Positions 48,301-60,262 of a stretch of 64,000 nucleotides of DNA are shown here, one piece after another. Position 1 is the first letter of the stretch; each line of letters starts with the position of its first letter. Source of the DNA: Panagrolaimus kolymaensis (taxonomy: Eukaryota > Nematoda > Chromadorea > Rhabditida > Panagrolaimidae). A model generated the notes under the pieces. That model searched no databases, was not told where the DNA came from, and saw only the letters and a list, made by a program, of their open reading frames with translations. The stretch covers positions 2,728,001 through 2,792,000 of the forward strand of contig JAJQJQ010000025.1 of NCBI GenBank assembly GCA_028622995.1, given 5' to 3'. The translations under genes were made by a program, and so were the position numbers.

Positions 48301-49599
48301 TGCCATCACAAAAATATGTAAGCAACAGTGGTAATGAGTAACAATCATTTTCCTAAAAACTCCTTATTTGAATTATATTATCGCATCTAAATATGCTTAC
48401 ATGATGCAAAGGGCCTTGCCAAGTGATAGAAACAACTCCAACATTTTCATTTTCCACCGGGCATTCAACATGCTTAATTTGATGTGTATGGGTTTCAGGA
48501 ACCCAAATATCGTCAAATGGTCGTTTGCTTGAAAGAGGTCGCGAATATCCAAATAGTTCAAAACCCTCTAAAATTTTAATTACTGCATCTTCTTCGATAT
48601 TTCCAACGATGGTTAAAATCATATTTGAATTTGTATAATGCTTTTTATGAAAATCCACCACGTTTTCAAGAGTGCATTCATCTCGAAGTTGTGAAAGCCT
48701 TCCACCACTAATGCTTCGATATGGATGTTCTTCGGGATAGGTTAATTTTCTCAAAGTTAAATCCATAATATTATTTATATCATTTTCGTGGTCTTGCATT
48801 TCCGCGTATATTACTCCATTATTTCTTCCATCTTTAGTAATATGATGCACTTCAGTCATAAATTGTTCTGGAGTTAGCAGAGGATAAAAAAGATGATCCA
48901 AATAAACTGGCAAAGCTTTAAGAAACCCTTCACATCCAACCGTGGTTATGGAATATGCAGTATGATCATCCTCTGTATAACCATTAGTTCCCGAAGCAAA
49001 GCATCGATTTGCGATAACATCCAAAAAACCTTTGTATGGATATTTATGACTTCCCATAAATATCAAATGCTCCAAGGTATGAGGTAAGCCATCATCAGTT
49101 ATTGTTTTGGTGGCTGAAATTAATTTTCTTTTAAATTTACGAAAAATAAATATTAAATGTAAAAGCAGAAAGATTTTAAAAACGCTTTTTATTTTACTTC
49201 AAAAACTAAATTTCTAATTAGTACTTTTTTCTCTTAACAAAAGTCCTCAACCATGCAAAAAAACAAAAAACAAAGGGTGAATAGAAAAATAATCCTCAAC
49301 CTCAAAAAATAAAAAAAAATAGCTCCAAAAAATTACATATGTATGTGCAATTTTTTTTTATTTTTGATGGCTTAAGAATTGCTTTTCCATTATTTTAATT
49401 TTTAGAATATTTTTTTGTAAGTAAAAAAATAAAAAACTATTAAATTTAAAATCAAAAACTCACCAAATGAAAACCATGCATTAACGATTGGACTTTGTTG
49501 TTTAACAAATGCAACACGCATTCCACTTAAATTTGATCGATATAATGTCACCGTAGAACAATTATTTGATTTTAATGAGCAAACTTTAGAAAAAGGCAT
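45390..49599 (-). CDS. M16-family zinc metallopeptidase
   Basis: Eleven exons (49599-49464, 49113-48401, 48352-48156, 48085-47986, 47932-47585, 47506-47375, 47306-46910, 46862-46621, 46240-45926, 45834-45671, 45621-45390) close to 991 aa, right for an M16 peptidase of the presequence-protease/insulysin size class. The inverted zinc motif HxxEH is seen as LPHTLEHLIFMGS, followed by NGYTEDDHTAYS and about 80 residues later AEMQDHEND, which supplies the third zinc ligand. GNI and the SGGRLSQLR segment fit domain 1. The second half is a catalytically inactive repeat domain, as usual. There is no mitochondrial or signal peptide obvious at the start, so a cytosolic peptidase resembling the C. elegans C05D11.1 type is likely. 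Intron 8 (46620-46241, 380 nt) is unusually long. Confidence 0.9.
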
Positions 49600-51481
49600 T
49601 TTTATTTTTTATAATATAAAAGCGACGACATTCATTCACTGCAAAAAAGAATGTTAAATAAACAAACGAATAAGGATAAAATTTTTGATTTACTTTTACT
49701 TCTTTCTTTTTGTATTTTAATTCCATAAGCGTATTTATTTGTTCTGAGCAAAATAAGAATCTTATGGATGGACACGGTAGATTAATAAAGAAATGGGTGT
49801 TGTGCATATTTTGCAATCTTATTTCCATTTAATTTGGAAAATGTAGCCTTTCGCTTTCTTCATCTCCTTCTCTCTCTTTTTCTTTTATTTCGATTGAAAA
49901 AAAGACCTAAGGAAGAAACAGCTTTTATAACTGGAAAAAAGATGTTATTTATTGTAGTAATGATTTTTAAACTTTTCCTTTTTTTAATTTCAAGTATTAA
50001 TATTTACTTAAAAATTTTTTACGCGTTCATTGCGTCATCGATGTGGTTGTTGTTGCTATGGTATAAAATCGCTTTCTGACGTTTTTCTAAGAAGATTAAC
50101 TATATGGAAAACTAAAATAGAATGTTGCCGTGCAAAAATAGTAATAATTATTAAAATATTCCGAGACATAAATAATACCAAAAAAACAAGAAAAATATAT
50201 AATATATTTATTTGCTGGTATTAGGAGGTCTAAAACTATTATGCATAACTTATGCTATGTTGTTAGTTCAAGAAACCATTTTTAAGCTGCTTTTTTATAT
50301 CCCGATTTTTTGTTTATTAATTTTTATTCATAACTAACTAAATTGAATGAAAAAAAGAAAGAATATCGTCAGCAAAATGAATCGAGGGAAAGTCTAAAAA
50401 AGTAATAAATTTATTTTAAAATCACGATTTGGCATGGAAAACTCTTCTTTTTTTGAGCCATAATTATCTTTATAATGCTTAATTAATCCAATGTGTTTCA
50501 AAATTTTTAGATAAATTTTTTCTTTTATGCCTAATTATTTGATTTAATTTTTTTACGTCAAATTTCTTACTTTCAAAAAGAAATTCTTGTTTCAATTTTT
50601 TCATAATACATTTTGAAATAAATGAAAAGCAAAAATTTTGATCTCGTTTCAAAATAAATTTTGTATTTATATTTCAATTTGGTAAAGTAGAGCAAATGAC
50701 TACACCCGTGAATCATGTAAAAAGCCCTTTATAGAAGATTGTCACGATTTCAAAAACACGACTTCAAAAATACACCAAAAAGCAAGTGTTTTTTTTCTTC
50801 TACTTTTTAAGAATGAGAAAAATATAAATTTGATTTCAAAAAAGAATATGAATTTGAGGAATTAATTCTAACTTATTTTTTTAGATTAACAAATTGAATT
50901 TTAAAACGTCATTTTCTTTCTTAATTTTTTTGTTGACAAGAACCACGTTTTTTTCTGACTTTAACCCTCTAAAAGCTACCTGCATTCAAAAATACCTTCG
51001 TGTGTTAAGTAAGCTAAGAACTAAAGTGCTTTTTGTCGAGTATAAAAAAATACATACTTAAATCTCAAATGTAGCCTGTTACAGAAACATTGTTAAGGTT
51101 GTCAAAAAGTAAACATTCACATTTTCGAGTGATTCAACCTTTTATTTTTCTCTTTTTACAGCAACTTTGCGTTTTCCATCTTGCAAATGTAAATAATCAA
51201 GTCAGGAACGCATTAAACAAAATTGTTACTGCTTCAACTTTTCGTTATTTATTTTTGACTTACAGAAAAATGACATGCAAGGGTTGAATGCTGAAATAAA
51301 AAAACAATGGATTCCAGGTTAGATAATAGTGAGATGATATGAAAACATTTTCAAATTACACTTTCTTGCGCTCCTCCCATTTTTTTGTACTATTTAAACC
51401 TTTAAAATTATGTTTACCTCAGGTCATCCTTTGGGATTCAATCGACTCTAAACTTACCCTTCTCAACTTTCTTAGACGACA
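49600..51481. other. Intergenic, 1.9 kb
   Basis: Upstream of the M16 gene and of the six-Cys peptide gene. The segment 50905-51215 is repeated at 52130-52425 (separate entry). Short frames (49586-49828, 49834-50079) lack support. Confidence 0.4.
50905..51215 (+). repeat. Direct repeat, upstream copy
   Basis: Collinear with 52130-52425 at an offset of 1.20-1.23 kb. Matching anchors are GTCATTTTCTTT (50908 and 52136), GTAAACATTCA (51109 and 52314) and AAATGTAAATAATCA (51185 and 52395). It lies about 270 bp upstream of the six-Cys peptide gene. Confidence 0.6.
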
Positions 51482-51730
51482 ATGCGTTTGTCTATTATTC
51501 TTCTCATTGTTGTTCTCATCATTGCTGTTGCATTCCTTGCTGGTAAGGCCATTATTTTTTTTGGAGAAAAATTGAAGAAAAAATTTATCACAATTTTTTT
51601 AGAACCCGCCTTAGCTGGTTGGTACGGTGGATGTAATAGTTATTGCGGACATGGAGTTGGAAGCTGTTGCAAAAAATATGGATATCACAATGGAGGGTAT
51701 TGCAAAAATCGCAGAGCATGGTGCAATTAA
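51482..51730 (+). CDS. Small secreted six-cysteine peptide
   Basis: Two exons (51482-51542, 51603-51730) close to 62 aa. Residues 1-20 form a signal peptide with an Ile/Val/Leu core (LSIILLIVVLIIAVAFLA). The mature peptide is Gly/Tyr-rich and basic with six Cys spaced C-x3-C-x6-CC-x10-C-x6-C (CNSYCGHGVGSCCKK to WCN). The CC pair in the middle suggests a knottin-like or defensin-like disulfide fold. No family is recognised with confidence. Size, charge and secretion fit an antimicrobial or signalling peptide (inference). The signal peptide is in exon 1 and the mature part in exon 2, the same layout as the peptide cluster at 59-63 kb, but Cys spacing differs. Confidence 0.75.
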   Translation: MRLSIILLIVVLIIAVAFLAGKAIIFFGEKLKKKFITIFLEPALAGWYGGCNSYCGHGVGSCCKKYGYHNGGYCKNRRAWCN

Positions 51731-53688
51731 ACGCGAAAAATTATTTTATTCTAAAAAATACATGAAATCGCTTTTGCATCGACTATGCACTGTACAGTTT
51801 TACAACATTTTGTGGTCTTTTTGAAATAAATCATTTTTTGCCATTAACAAACATACAAAAAATACAAAAGTTTGTTATAGTGATTAGAAAAAACAACTAC
51901 ATTACATTTAAAAATTGTTGGTGAAAAGAAGAGCCGTTGAAGATAAAAGCATAGTGCTTTACTTGATTTTGAACAAATTTAGAGATTACAAAACAAAACC
52001 TCCCCAAAAATTATTAAATATGAAAAAAGGTTATGAAACTGCTTCCACTGACATTAATGAAAATTTCATTAAAAACTATTTGGCAAACTCAAATTATTTT
52101 TTCTTGAAGCTTTTAAACATATTTGAATTTATATCGTCATTTTCTTTGTTTGCTTTTTGATTGTTTTAAACTCATAATTTTTTTCTACTTAAATCCTCTA
52201 AAAATTACGCGGCTTTAAAAATTTTCATAAGCTAAAAATCAACGTTTTTTCCTGACATAAAATCCTAGATCTTAAATGTATGTAGTCAGAAACATACTTA
52301 AGATTGACAAATAGTAAACATTCATTTTTCCAACGTTTTACCTTTTTATTTTTAAAACTGTTTTTTTGTTTTGTTTGTTTTTTATCTTACACATAAATGT
52401 AAATAATCATGACAGGAAGGAATGTGTTTGCTAAAACTCTCATATTTTATGTTTTCTTTCTGAACATGAAATAATAACAAAAATGCTTTCGTTTAAAATA
52501 AAGTAAAAAAAGCTGTGCAATCAGTTACATCAAAATTTTCTCCAAACTTTTGTTGAAAAAACTACTCTTTATTTTTGAATTATGCTTTTAACAAGCGTCC
52601 TGTTTACTTTTGGAATTTTAAAGAACTTAATAGAGTGAAATTAAAACTTTACTTATTTATTACAAAAATCAAAAGCAGGGAAAATAAAAAAAAACTATCT
52701 CATGTATTTTTGTTGCCTCATTTTTTGAGCCCTTGTTTCTTTAAGAACGATACCAAAATCTTGGATCCAATTGATTAAAAAATTCTTGTGTTACCCTCAT
52801 AATTATTAGGACTCGTAAAAAGACAAAATTAATTGAAAGAAAAATAATAACAATAATAACAACCTTTTTTAAAGCTAAAAAGCACAACTCTATAAAAAAT
52901 AGGTGGAAAATATTTTTTTGTAGTTTGATGCCAGAAAAAAAATGAAAAAATCTAAAAAATTTCATAATTTTTACTTTTTTTTAATTTCAAGTTATTATGA
53001 AATTTTTCATCATCCAGATTTATTTTATAAATTAACCACAGATATTTTTAAAGACATTTTCTTAAATTTAAAAGAGAAGAAAATATTTAAAAAAATAAAA
53101 CTTCAATAAAACAATTGTCGATAAGCGACGTGTCGTTTCTTTTCTTTCATATGATTCAATAAGGAAGGAAAGAGGTAATTAAAATATATTGCAACTAGTC
53201 GCAGTTGATTTGATAACACACACATTCTCTTTTATTCTATCTTCTTCAATGTTATAAAAAATTGCTCCTATCTCTAAAAAAATCCATACTCCTTTACTTT
53301 TTTATGAACGATTTAATGAATATAAGAGTTTTATTCCCCTCATCTTATTTTTTAAAACAGTTAACAAAATATATTATCTTAGTGATGTTCTTGTCAAGGA
53401 ATCACTTAGTTTTGTTTTAATGCTCTGGTTATTTATGTCGACAATAATACGAGAGTAACAAAAACAATGTAATATTTACATTTTAAGTTACTCTTATCAT
53501 TGACAGTAATAGTAAAATCTTAAATAAAATAATTTGTGTTACTGTCTAAAATAAGAGAAACAAGTGTTTTATTAATTTTTTTTCTGTTACGATTTCTTCT
53601 AAAAACAGTTGGTGAATATTGTGTAATTTATTACACGCCGTTTGATAAATTAATTTTTTAAATAACAAAGTGAAAATACACTATTTAT
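51731..53688. other. Intergenic, 2 kb
   Basis: Contains the second copy of the direct repeat (52130-52425) but no second peptide gene after it. Frames at 51915-52160 and 52575-52778 lack support. Confidence 0.4.
52130..52425 (+). repeat. Direct repeat, downstream copy
   Basis: Diverged copy of 50905-51215 in the same orientation. At the place where a second peptide gene would be expected (about 52.7 kb) no signal peptide or Cys-rich frame is seen, so the duplicated gene was lost or never included. Confidence 0.55.
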
Positions 53689-55140
53689 TTATGAACATGC
53701 GCCATTCTTTTTAAAATTTTCAACAAGAATTTTTACTTTTTCTTCTGCATCAACATACGAAACTGTATTCAGCCATTTGTTATTGCATTGAATAACTATG
53801 ACATCATTATTTGGTATACTTAAACTCATATTATCACATTGATCCGTTCTTTTTACACCATTTGAAACCCAAATGGAATTTTTTCGTGTCCAAAAGAAAA
53901 ATTGATAAATAGAAGACGACGAAGAATTTGTTTTGGGAATAAATTGAATTTGGATTTTTAGCAAATTACTTTCAAGTTTACCGCTCTCTCGAAGTTCATA
54001 ATTTTTCATTTCGTTTGGATTTAGATCCGCCAAGGAAATGGTAAGATTTTTGTGGTTTGTTTTCCAATTTATTGAAGTTATGGTAATTTTGGTTTTATTA
54101 AAATTTGTTGGAATGGGAAAGTCGTCGTGGGTGTTACTTATTTTTTTGGATGATGGCGGCAACAAACTTGGATAAAACATTGGAATTGAAATATGATTAA
54201 GTCCGAAATTATAAATATTATCCACGGCCACCGACGCACCAACCAATATCATTTTCCCTCCGTATGTAATCCACATAATTTTTTGAGTTTGTTCCCAATC
54301 AAAATATCCATAACTTTCATTATTTATGATAATTTCATGCAAATTTTTTTTGGATAAAATATAACTTTTGAGTGTTACATTCAAACATTCACCCGGAATA
54401 GTCATGTTTGACCAAAAATTTTTTTCACTGTGAAATTTTTTCTTATACGTTTTTAATTCTTCAGTTATTGTAGAATCATGCAAATTCAAAATAAGTTTTA
54501 ACCTTTCTGTACTTCCATCATAATTTCGAGTACCAAATTCAATCCAAACTTTTCTTGTATCATTAAAAGTTTGTCCAATAAATTTAAAAGTTTCATAAAT
54601 ATTTAATCCTCCACTCGCAAGCAATAATCTATTTTGCAACTTCATATTCATTTTATTTATTTTTGGTTGCTTCTTTTTATTAATCCTTGTATTTTTTGAA
54701 AGAAGTGAATCATCGAAAGAAGACATTGGATCTTTTTGAATGTAAAATGGATCTCTTATATGGATGGTATCATTATTACAGTATGATTTTGTGCAAACTA
54801 ATAATGACGTAGTTTGAGGTGATTTTTTATAATATTTTCTTGCATCTTTGAATGCGCTGATTACTGTCATACGACTGTTCTCTTCCTGAAAAAAATAATT
54901 ATGCTGGAAAATTCTAATAAAAATAAAAAGCAAGCTTACATAACAAGTGGTTGACCAATAATTACCACAAGGAGCAAGAAATAAAATACATTTCCCAGAA
55001 ACACAATCTCTAGTTTTATTCTTATTAATTTCGCTTCCAGTTAATAATCCTTCACCATGATAACATTTTATGCTAATAATTTGAGAATAAACAAAACTCA
55101 AATTAAATATAAAAAATAGAAATATTGACGTAGTCAACAT
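53689..55140 (-). CDS. Secreted protein with Ly6-like N-terminal domain
   Basis: Two exons (55140-54940, 54885-53689) close to 465 aa. The ATG at 55140 is preferred over the upstream in-frame one at 55206 because it begins a compact signal peptide (IFLFFIFNLSFVYS). The intron is 54 nt and open in frame, so an intron-retained version would also be readable. Residues about 20-110 have a Ly6/three-finger pattern: IKCYHG, then RDCVSGKC, APCG, TTCY and a final VCTKSYCNND. The remaining 350 residues contain many N-glycosylation sequons; one part (FWSNMTIPGECLNVTL to KIMWITYGGKMILVGASV) has the strand rhythm of a galectin-type beta sandwich, but I am not sure of this. There is no C-terminal anchor, so it is probably secreted. 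Confidence 0.65.
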   Translation of the reverse strand: MLTTSIFLFFIFNLSFVYSQIISIKCYHGEGLLTGSEINKNKTRDCVSGKCILFLAPCGNYWSTTCYVSLLFIFIRIFQHNYFFQEENSRMTVISAFKDARKYYKKSPQTTSLLVCTKSYCNNDTIHIRDPFYIQKDPMSSFDDSLLSKNTRINKKKQPKINKMNMKLQNRLLLASGGLNIYETFKFIGQTFNDTRKVWIEFGTRNYDGSTERLKLILNLHDSTITEELKTYKKKFHSEKNFWSNMTIPGECLNVTLKSYILSKKNLHEIIINNESYGYFDWEQTQKIMWITYGGKMILVGASVAVDNIYNFGLNHISIPMFYPSLLPPSSKKISNTHDDFPIPTNFNKTKITITSINWKTNHKNLTISLADLNPNEMKNYELRESGKLESNLLKIQIQFIPKTNSSSSSIYQFFFWTRKNSIWVSNGVKRTDQCDNMSLSIPNNDVIVIQCNNKWLNTVSYVDAEEKVKILVENFKKNGACS

Positions 55141-56342
55141 AATCGTAAATGAAAAAATGAGTAAAATATTTGTTTCATTTATAAAAAAATGCAAAGCATA
55201 ATTCAAATAAAAAAATAATAAAAAGGATTAAAGTTGTTCATTTGTACTTTTTTGATGGTACACTACATTTTTTTATAACTGTACTACAAATATTTTTTTG
55301 AATGATGATCGATGTATGTATAAATGAATAAAAAACTAAATAAAATATTTTTGTTTGCGTCGCATATAGTGACGTTTATTCCATTGCGTAATTAACTTTT
55401 ATATTTAATAATCCGCTTGCGTAACAAATCTTGTAAAAATAACATTAGTACGGATACTGAAGATGTGTTAATACCATTTCAGCAATGGCTATTGCAAAAA
55501 CTTAATATTTTGGTTTACAATATTAAAAAAAATTATAATTAAAATATTCAAAAAATGTTAAAAAAGGATAAGTTTTTTAATCATTTTTTATAAAAACAAA
55601 CTAATCAAATGCGGGAAATAAATTCAATTTTCCTTTTATTTTTTATTTTTTGATAAATTTTTTAGGTTTTTTTGTTTCTTTTAGTTCAAGAAAAGCGAAT
55701 GTTCTTTTCTTATCTTTTTTTTTATCTTAATTGAAACACATGAAAAAGACGCAGTTATTTTGCTTCCAAAAAAATAAAACAAAGAGCGATAAGCATTTCG
55801 TATCATTTGATCCTGAATTTTTTAAACTATGATTTCTTCTTTTTTCTTTGTTTTTCAATTTGGCAATAAAATAGCCTTTTTAAAACGTGTATGTGAGCAT
55901 TCTATGAAATTCAAAATTGATTCTTCGCATATACACAATTATTATGTTGTAAATTTTGATTAAACCAAACTAAAATAAAAGGTAACAAATGAAACACAAA
56001 GAATACTCATATTTTTTTATTTTCATATTTTTTGATCACATTTTTGCATTTTTTTATAATGTCATTGTTTCAAAGCCAAGGAGATCAATTTCGCTTGATA
56101 ACGGGTTCTTTTAGGATGAAACGCATCCTTTTCCCGAGACATAAAAAGGGATAAGAATATTTTCCCTTTGCAAAAAAAAAATAAAGCTTTAATCGAGAGG
56201 CCACAAACGGGTTTTTTACTTTCCATTTTTATCATTAGCCAAAAAATATAAAATTGCTTTCACTTCTTGTTTTTGGTGTCTTCTGGGAAGAGATAAACTT
56301 TAATTTATTCTTATTTATTTAATATTTATTTATTTAAAGAAA
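55141..56342. other. Intergenic, divergent promoters
   Basis: 1.2 kb between the divergent Ly6-like and BPI-like genes. AT-rich, no frame of interest. A T-rich/TTTAAAG site just before 56343 could be a trans-splice acceptor for the BPI-like gene. Confidence 0.4.
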
Positions 56343-59079
56343 ATGATAAAAGGAGTTAGTTTTTCATAAATTCTGTAATGAGACCTTTATTTTAAAATTG
56401 TATAATTTTAGCACTGGCTTTTTCTGGTTTTATCTGTAAATTCATTTTCATTTGGCAATTTTCAATTCGCTGGAAATAAAAACTTCCATCATAGTAGAAA
56501 CTTTAAATCTCAACAAAAAGGTTATGTAATTCAACCATCATTATTGCCACCACCAGGAAATAGACCTCAACAGCCTTTGAAAAATTTGCCACCTTTATTG
56601 TCTCCATATCCAATAAATGCTAATGAAAATTTTGATGATGAAATTCAACCATCTTTATTGCCACCATCATCACCCAGAATTAGACCCCAACTTCCACTTA
56701 GAAACAACTTGCCACCAGCTTTTTTGCCAACCTCTATCAGCACAAATGTCATTCGTACTCCAATTATAATTGCAGCCGACGATGTTGCTGCCCCAAATCT
56801 TCCTACAATAAAAGCTCGAATAAATCAACCAACTTTTGAATATCTTTCTCGATTAATGGTTCCAATCATCGATACTCAAATTAAACAAGCTCGAATTCCT
56901 CCCATTTTTACATGTCCTCCCATTCTTGATGGATGTGTACAAATAACAAATATTTTTGTTTCTCGTTATCGATGCCCTCAAAAAGTTTCCATTTATCCTT
57001 CGCCACCTGATCAACTTGTGGTGGCTGTGGAAAATGTTGATTTTGGAATAACTGGGAATTTGGGAGGTTATATAAAAATTATAAAACGAAAATTATTTGG
57101 TCTTGCTCATGTAAATGTCCAACAAACTTCGATAATTGTAAAAGTTAAAATTAATAAAAGTCCAAATGGTGGACCTTTTATTGAAATGGTTGATTGCAAA
57201 GTTGATGTTGGCTATGTTGATGCAATTATTGAACATGGAGGCCTTTTGGGGATTGTTGCAAATGATTTCCTTCGTGGATTCGTAAATAAACAAGCAAAGG
57301 ATTTAATTCCGGGCAAAGTTTGCGAAACCATTCCTTTGATGATAAATGAAAAAATAAATTCTCGATTGGCTCAACTTCCTCGAGGCATGGCTTTGGCACA
57401 ATTATTGCATGGAATTGGTGGTCCACTGAGCTTCAATGATGATGACATAAGTGATGGTTGTGGAATTGAATATAAATTAAAAGCTGCAGGAAAAACTCCT
57501 AAAGTTCATAACCCATTAAAACTTCCATCAAAACCTAAAAATCAGACGACTGCTCCAAAACCAAAGTTGCAACAAATAAACAGACCATTTGCAAAGCCGC
57601 TTCCTCCTCTTCCATCAACTCATATTGCAAACACTTCACCTAAATTTTATGTACCTCTTCATGGATCAAAAATTAACATTCATCGAAAAAGTCCATTCAC
57701 GGTTTTTTCTGCCAGAGAAGATCAACAAATAAGAAATTCCATGTCATCTCAAGCCAAAGCTTTCGCAGCCAATATTCAATTAATTGAACGTGGTGAAACT
57801 TCTCCGTGCATCGCTTGTTCTGGAGTTGGCCCACTTCCAAGTCCTATATGTCAATTGAAAGAATTTTTGCGATTTTTTGATCCAACCAAACTCAATGATA
57901 TTAATTTGGCCATTCAATTACTTGGAACTTATGCAAGTAATAATGATTTTAGTATCGATTTGGATGGAGAATTTTTCTCTAATTCACCTTCGCAGATAGC
58001 TTCGGAAAGATATTTCATGCATTTTCCTCGAAAAGTTGGAGTTCGCATGGCTGAAGCATTAATTAGTGATTTTTCAATTAATACGCTTTTATATGTTTTA
58101 ACGAAGTAAGTTCGGCTTTAAAATAAATGAGTTTAAAGAATATCCCGTTTGCAATTTGACAAAGTTCTAAAAAAGTTGATAAACTAAATTGTTTTTTTAG
58201 AAAAGGCTTTTTTACATTCAATCTTGGCCCTGAAACTCCAAAAATTGGAAACTTTTTGAGAACCACTTGTTCTTTCGATGATTTGCAAGATTATGGAGTT
58301 GAGGTAAACATTTTTCCCCTTTATTTAGTTTAAAAAACAAAGATAAATTATTTAAATAAAACAATCGATTTATTTTATTCCAGTTTTTATCTTTTTTTAA
58401 ATCATTCACAGTTGCATAATTCCATCAAAAAAAATTTCAGTATGAAAGCGATCAAAGATCTTCTTCATCATCTTTGTTAAATATATTGCGGCAGCGTCGT
58501 CATCCACGACAAACAACAACGAGTTTAACCGATTTTGGAATATGTCTTGGTGATGTTCTTCCTTCTGCGCAACAAAATTATCCAAATCAAGATATCACCA
58601 TTCAAATATATTTGGATCAATATCCTCAATTAACGCTTTCATCCATTAAAGGTGGAACAGCAATTCTCGGACTCGTGGCAAATGCGGATCTTACAACAAA
58701 TTTTGGAGTGAGCCTAGGAAATTTGAGAATTGTCGCGGATGTTGAAGCCCAACTTAAATTTGGAAATAATGAAATTATTGGTCGATGCGATATTACTCGA
58801 TTTATGATTACCAATCCCGATGGCTTGCTAGATATGAGTCAAAGTACCCTCGATAAAATTCGAGACATTGGAGAAGAGATAATTGAAAAAACTATTAATG
58901 AAATTTTACAAAATGGTATTCCACTGGAAATTTCAACAGCCAATACTGAAATTCCAATAGATTTAATTGAACCTCAATTCAAAATTATTGAACATGCAAT
59001 TCATTTTGAAACTGATTTTGTGGTTTCTCCATCATTGTTTAAAGAAGTTGCAAACAACCCCGGCAGTTGTCGACGATGA
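56343..59079 (+). CDS. Secreted LBP/BPI/CETP-family lipid-binding protein
   Basis: Four exons (56343-56354, 56412-58105, 58201-58303, 58441-59079) close to 815 aa. The tiny first exon encodes MIKG and joins in phase to HWLFLVLSVNSFSF, giving a signal peptide. A Pro-rich linker of about 110 residues (LLPPPGN, LLPPSSPRIRPQLPL) follows. The BPI-type barrel 1 is seen at about residues 140-350: VAVENVDFGITGNLGG, VNVQQTSIIVKVKI, and the conserved Cys pair bracketing VDCKVDVGYVDAIIEHGG and GKVCETIP. A second Pro/Lys-rich linker joins it to a C-terminal barrel (DFSIDLDGEF, TDFGICLGDVLP, LQNGIPLEI). Such proteins bind lipids or bacterial lipopolysaccharide in body fluid. The Pro-rich segments and total length (usual about 480) are unusual. 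Confidence 0.85.
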
Positions 59080-59338
59080 TCAAGTATTTAAACGAACGGT
59101 CATTATTTTTTTTTGGTGTTTTCAAAAAGAAATAAATCATTTATAAACAATGTTCGTTTATTGGTAATAAAAAAACAAAAAAGTATAAAAAAGTGTATGT
59201 TTTCGGGTTAAATAAAAATTCATTAGTTATTGTTGTTATAAAGAATGGTTGCTAAAAAAGTTATGAAAATTTTATTTAAATATTAGCTTTCAAAAGAGAA
59301 TAATTATTTTGAAAAAAGCAAGCAATTTGTTATTTTCA
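59080..59338. other. Short convergent spacer
   Basis: 3' flanks of the BPI-like gene and of peptide copy 1. AATAAAT at about 59131 is a probable polyadenylation signal for the BPI-like gene. Confidence 0.5.
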
Positions 59339-59589
59339 TTATTTTCCAAGAGAAAGTTTGCATACTTGTTCACATGGAAAAATAACACCTTCGTTACATT
59401 TAAATGCACATTTGTGAAAACGTGGACACACTTTATCGCATTTGGGTGGATCATGAATCTTAATACAATATATGGTTGATGCATTTTTTTTCTAAAGAAA
59501 AATTCAATAAAACTTACCAATCCATTGACAGTGGTGGAAACAGTCATAAAAGCGACAACGAAGGTGAGGATGAGAGCAAGAAACTTCAT
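59339..59589 (-). CDS. Six-Cys secreted peptide, cluster copy 1
   Basis: Two exons (59589-59518, 59458-59339) give 63 aa. Exon 1 encodes the signal peptide (MKFLALILTFVVAFMT) and exon 2 the mature peptide IHDPPKC onward. Cys spacing is C-x3-C-x5-C-x3-C-x7-C-x3-C, the same as copy 2. Conserved elements across the cluster are CDKVC, a basic residue before Cys3 and a (Q/K)VC ending. The mature part is small, basic and disulfide-rich, so an extracellular effector such as an antimicrobial peptide or protease inhibitor is likely, but no named family is recognised. The intron is 59 nt in phase 0; an internal AG at 26 nt is not used because it would break the Cys frame. Confidence 0.8.
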
Positions 59590-59627
59590 TATTTCAAAGT
59601 GAATGATACTCTGTAATTTTAAAACGT

Positions 59628-59704
59628 CTTTTATAAAAAATTTTAAACAACAAAAATTGTTTTTTGTTATTTAAATTTGCGTTAAAAGCTTTTCGTCATT
59701 ATCA
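59628..59704 (-). promoter_or_regulatory. Promoter module of peptide copy 1 (TATA plus GATA-type site)
   Basis: TATAAAAG at 59635-59628, 39 nt before the ATG, and TGATAA at 59704-59699, preceded in between by the AAAAGC/GCTTTT core found in all copies. Confidence 0.55.
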
Positions 59705-60262
59705 AAAATTGGTTTAAAATTTAAAAAAATTTGTTTCATCCCCAAAAATAATATGTAAGATACCCATTCTGTCATGTCAACGTTGGCATCCGTTTTAGTT
59801 ATAAAGTTGTAAGTTCTTGTTTAGAAAAAATTGTTTACTTAGAAATAAAAAAATGTTTTGTCAAATGGGTTCCAATGAAGGTGGAAAAATTGTTTATTTT
59901 TTTTTATTTACTTTAAAAGTCATTTTACAATATTTCTTTCGGGGAAGCAATAAAATGACAACCATTCAAAAAGATGAAATCAAAAAAGTTTAACATTTTT
60001 TGAGCAATGAGAACTTTTGTGTTTAAAACACCTTTTTTGGCTTTTCCATGGTTTTTGAATATTGATATACTTAGGTATTTTTTATATTTGATTTTTGCTT
60101 CTGGATTATGTACCGGAATTTTAGCAAAAGTATAGTAAGAAAGAGATTCGACTAATAGTTTTAACTAAAGTTTGTTAAAAGAAAGTGCATGCAAATTTTT
60201 ATTTTATTACTTTTAAAACAATCAATCATTTTGTCAAACAACAAGCATCACGTTTTTATTTT
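59705..60262. other. Spacer between peptide copies 1 and 2
   Basis: AT-rich, no coding frame apart from low-complexity ORFs. Nothing else recognised. Confidence 0.4.

Noticed and set aside
55141..55206. Upstream in-frame Met at 55206 for the Ly6-like gene
   Set aside because: The Met at 55140 gives a compact standard signal peptide; the longer start would add a second hydrophobic stretch.
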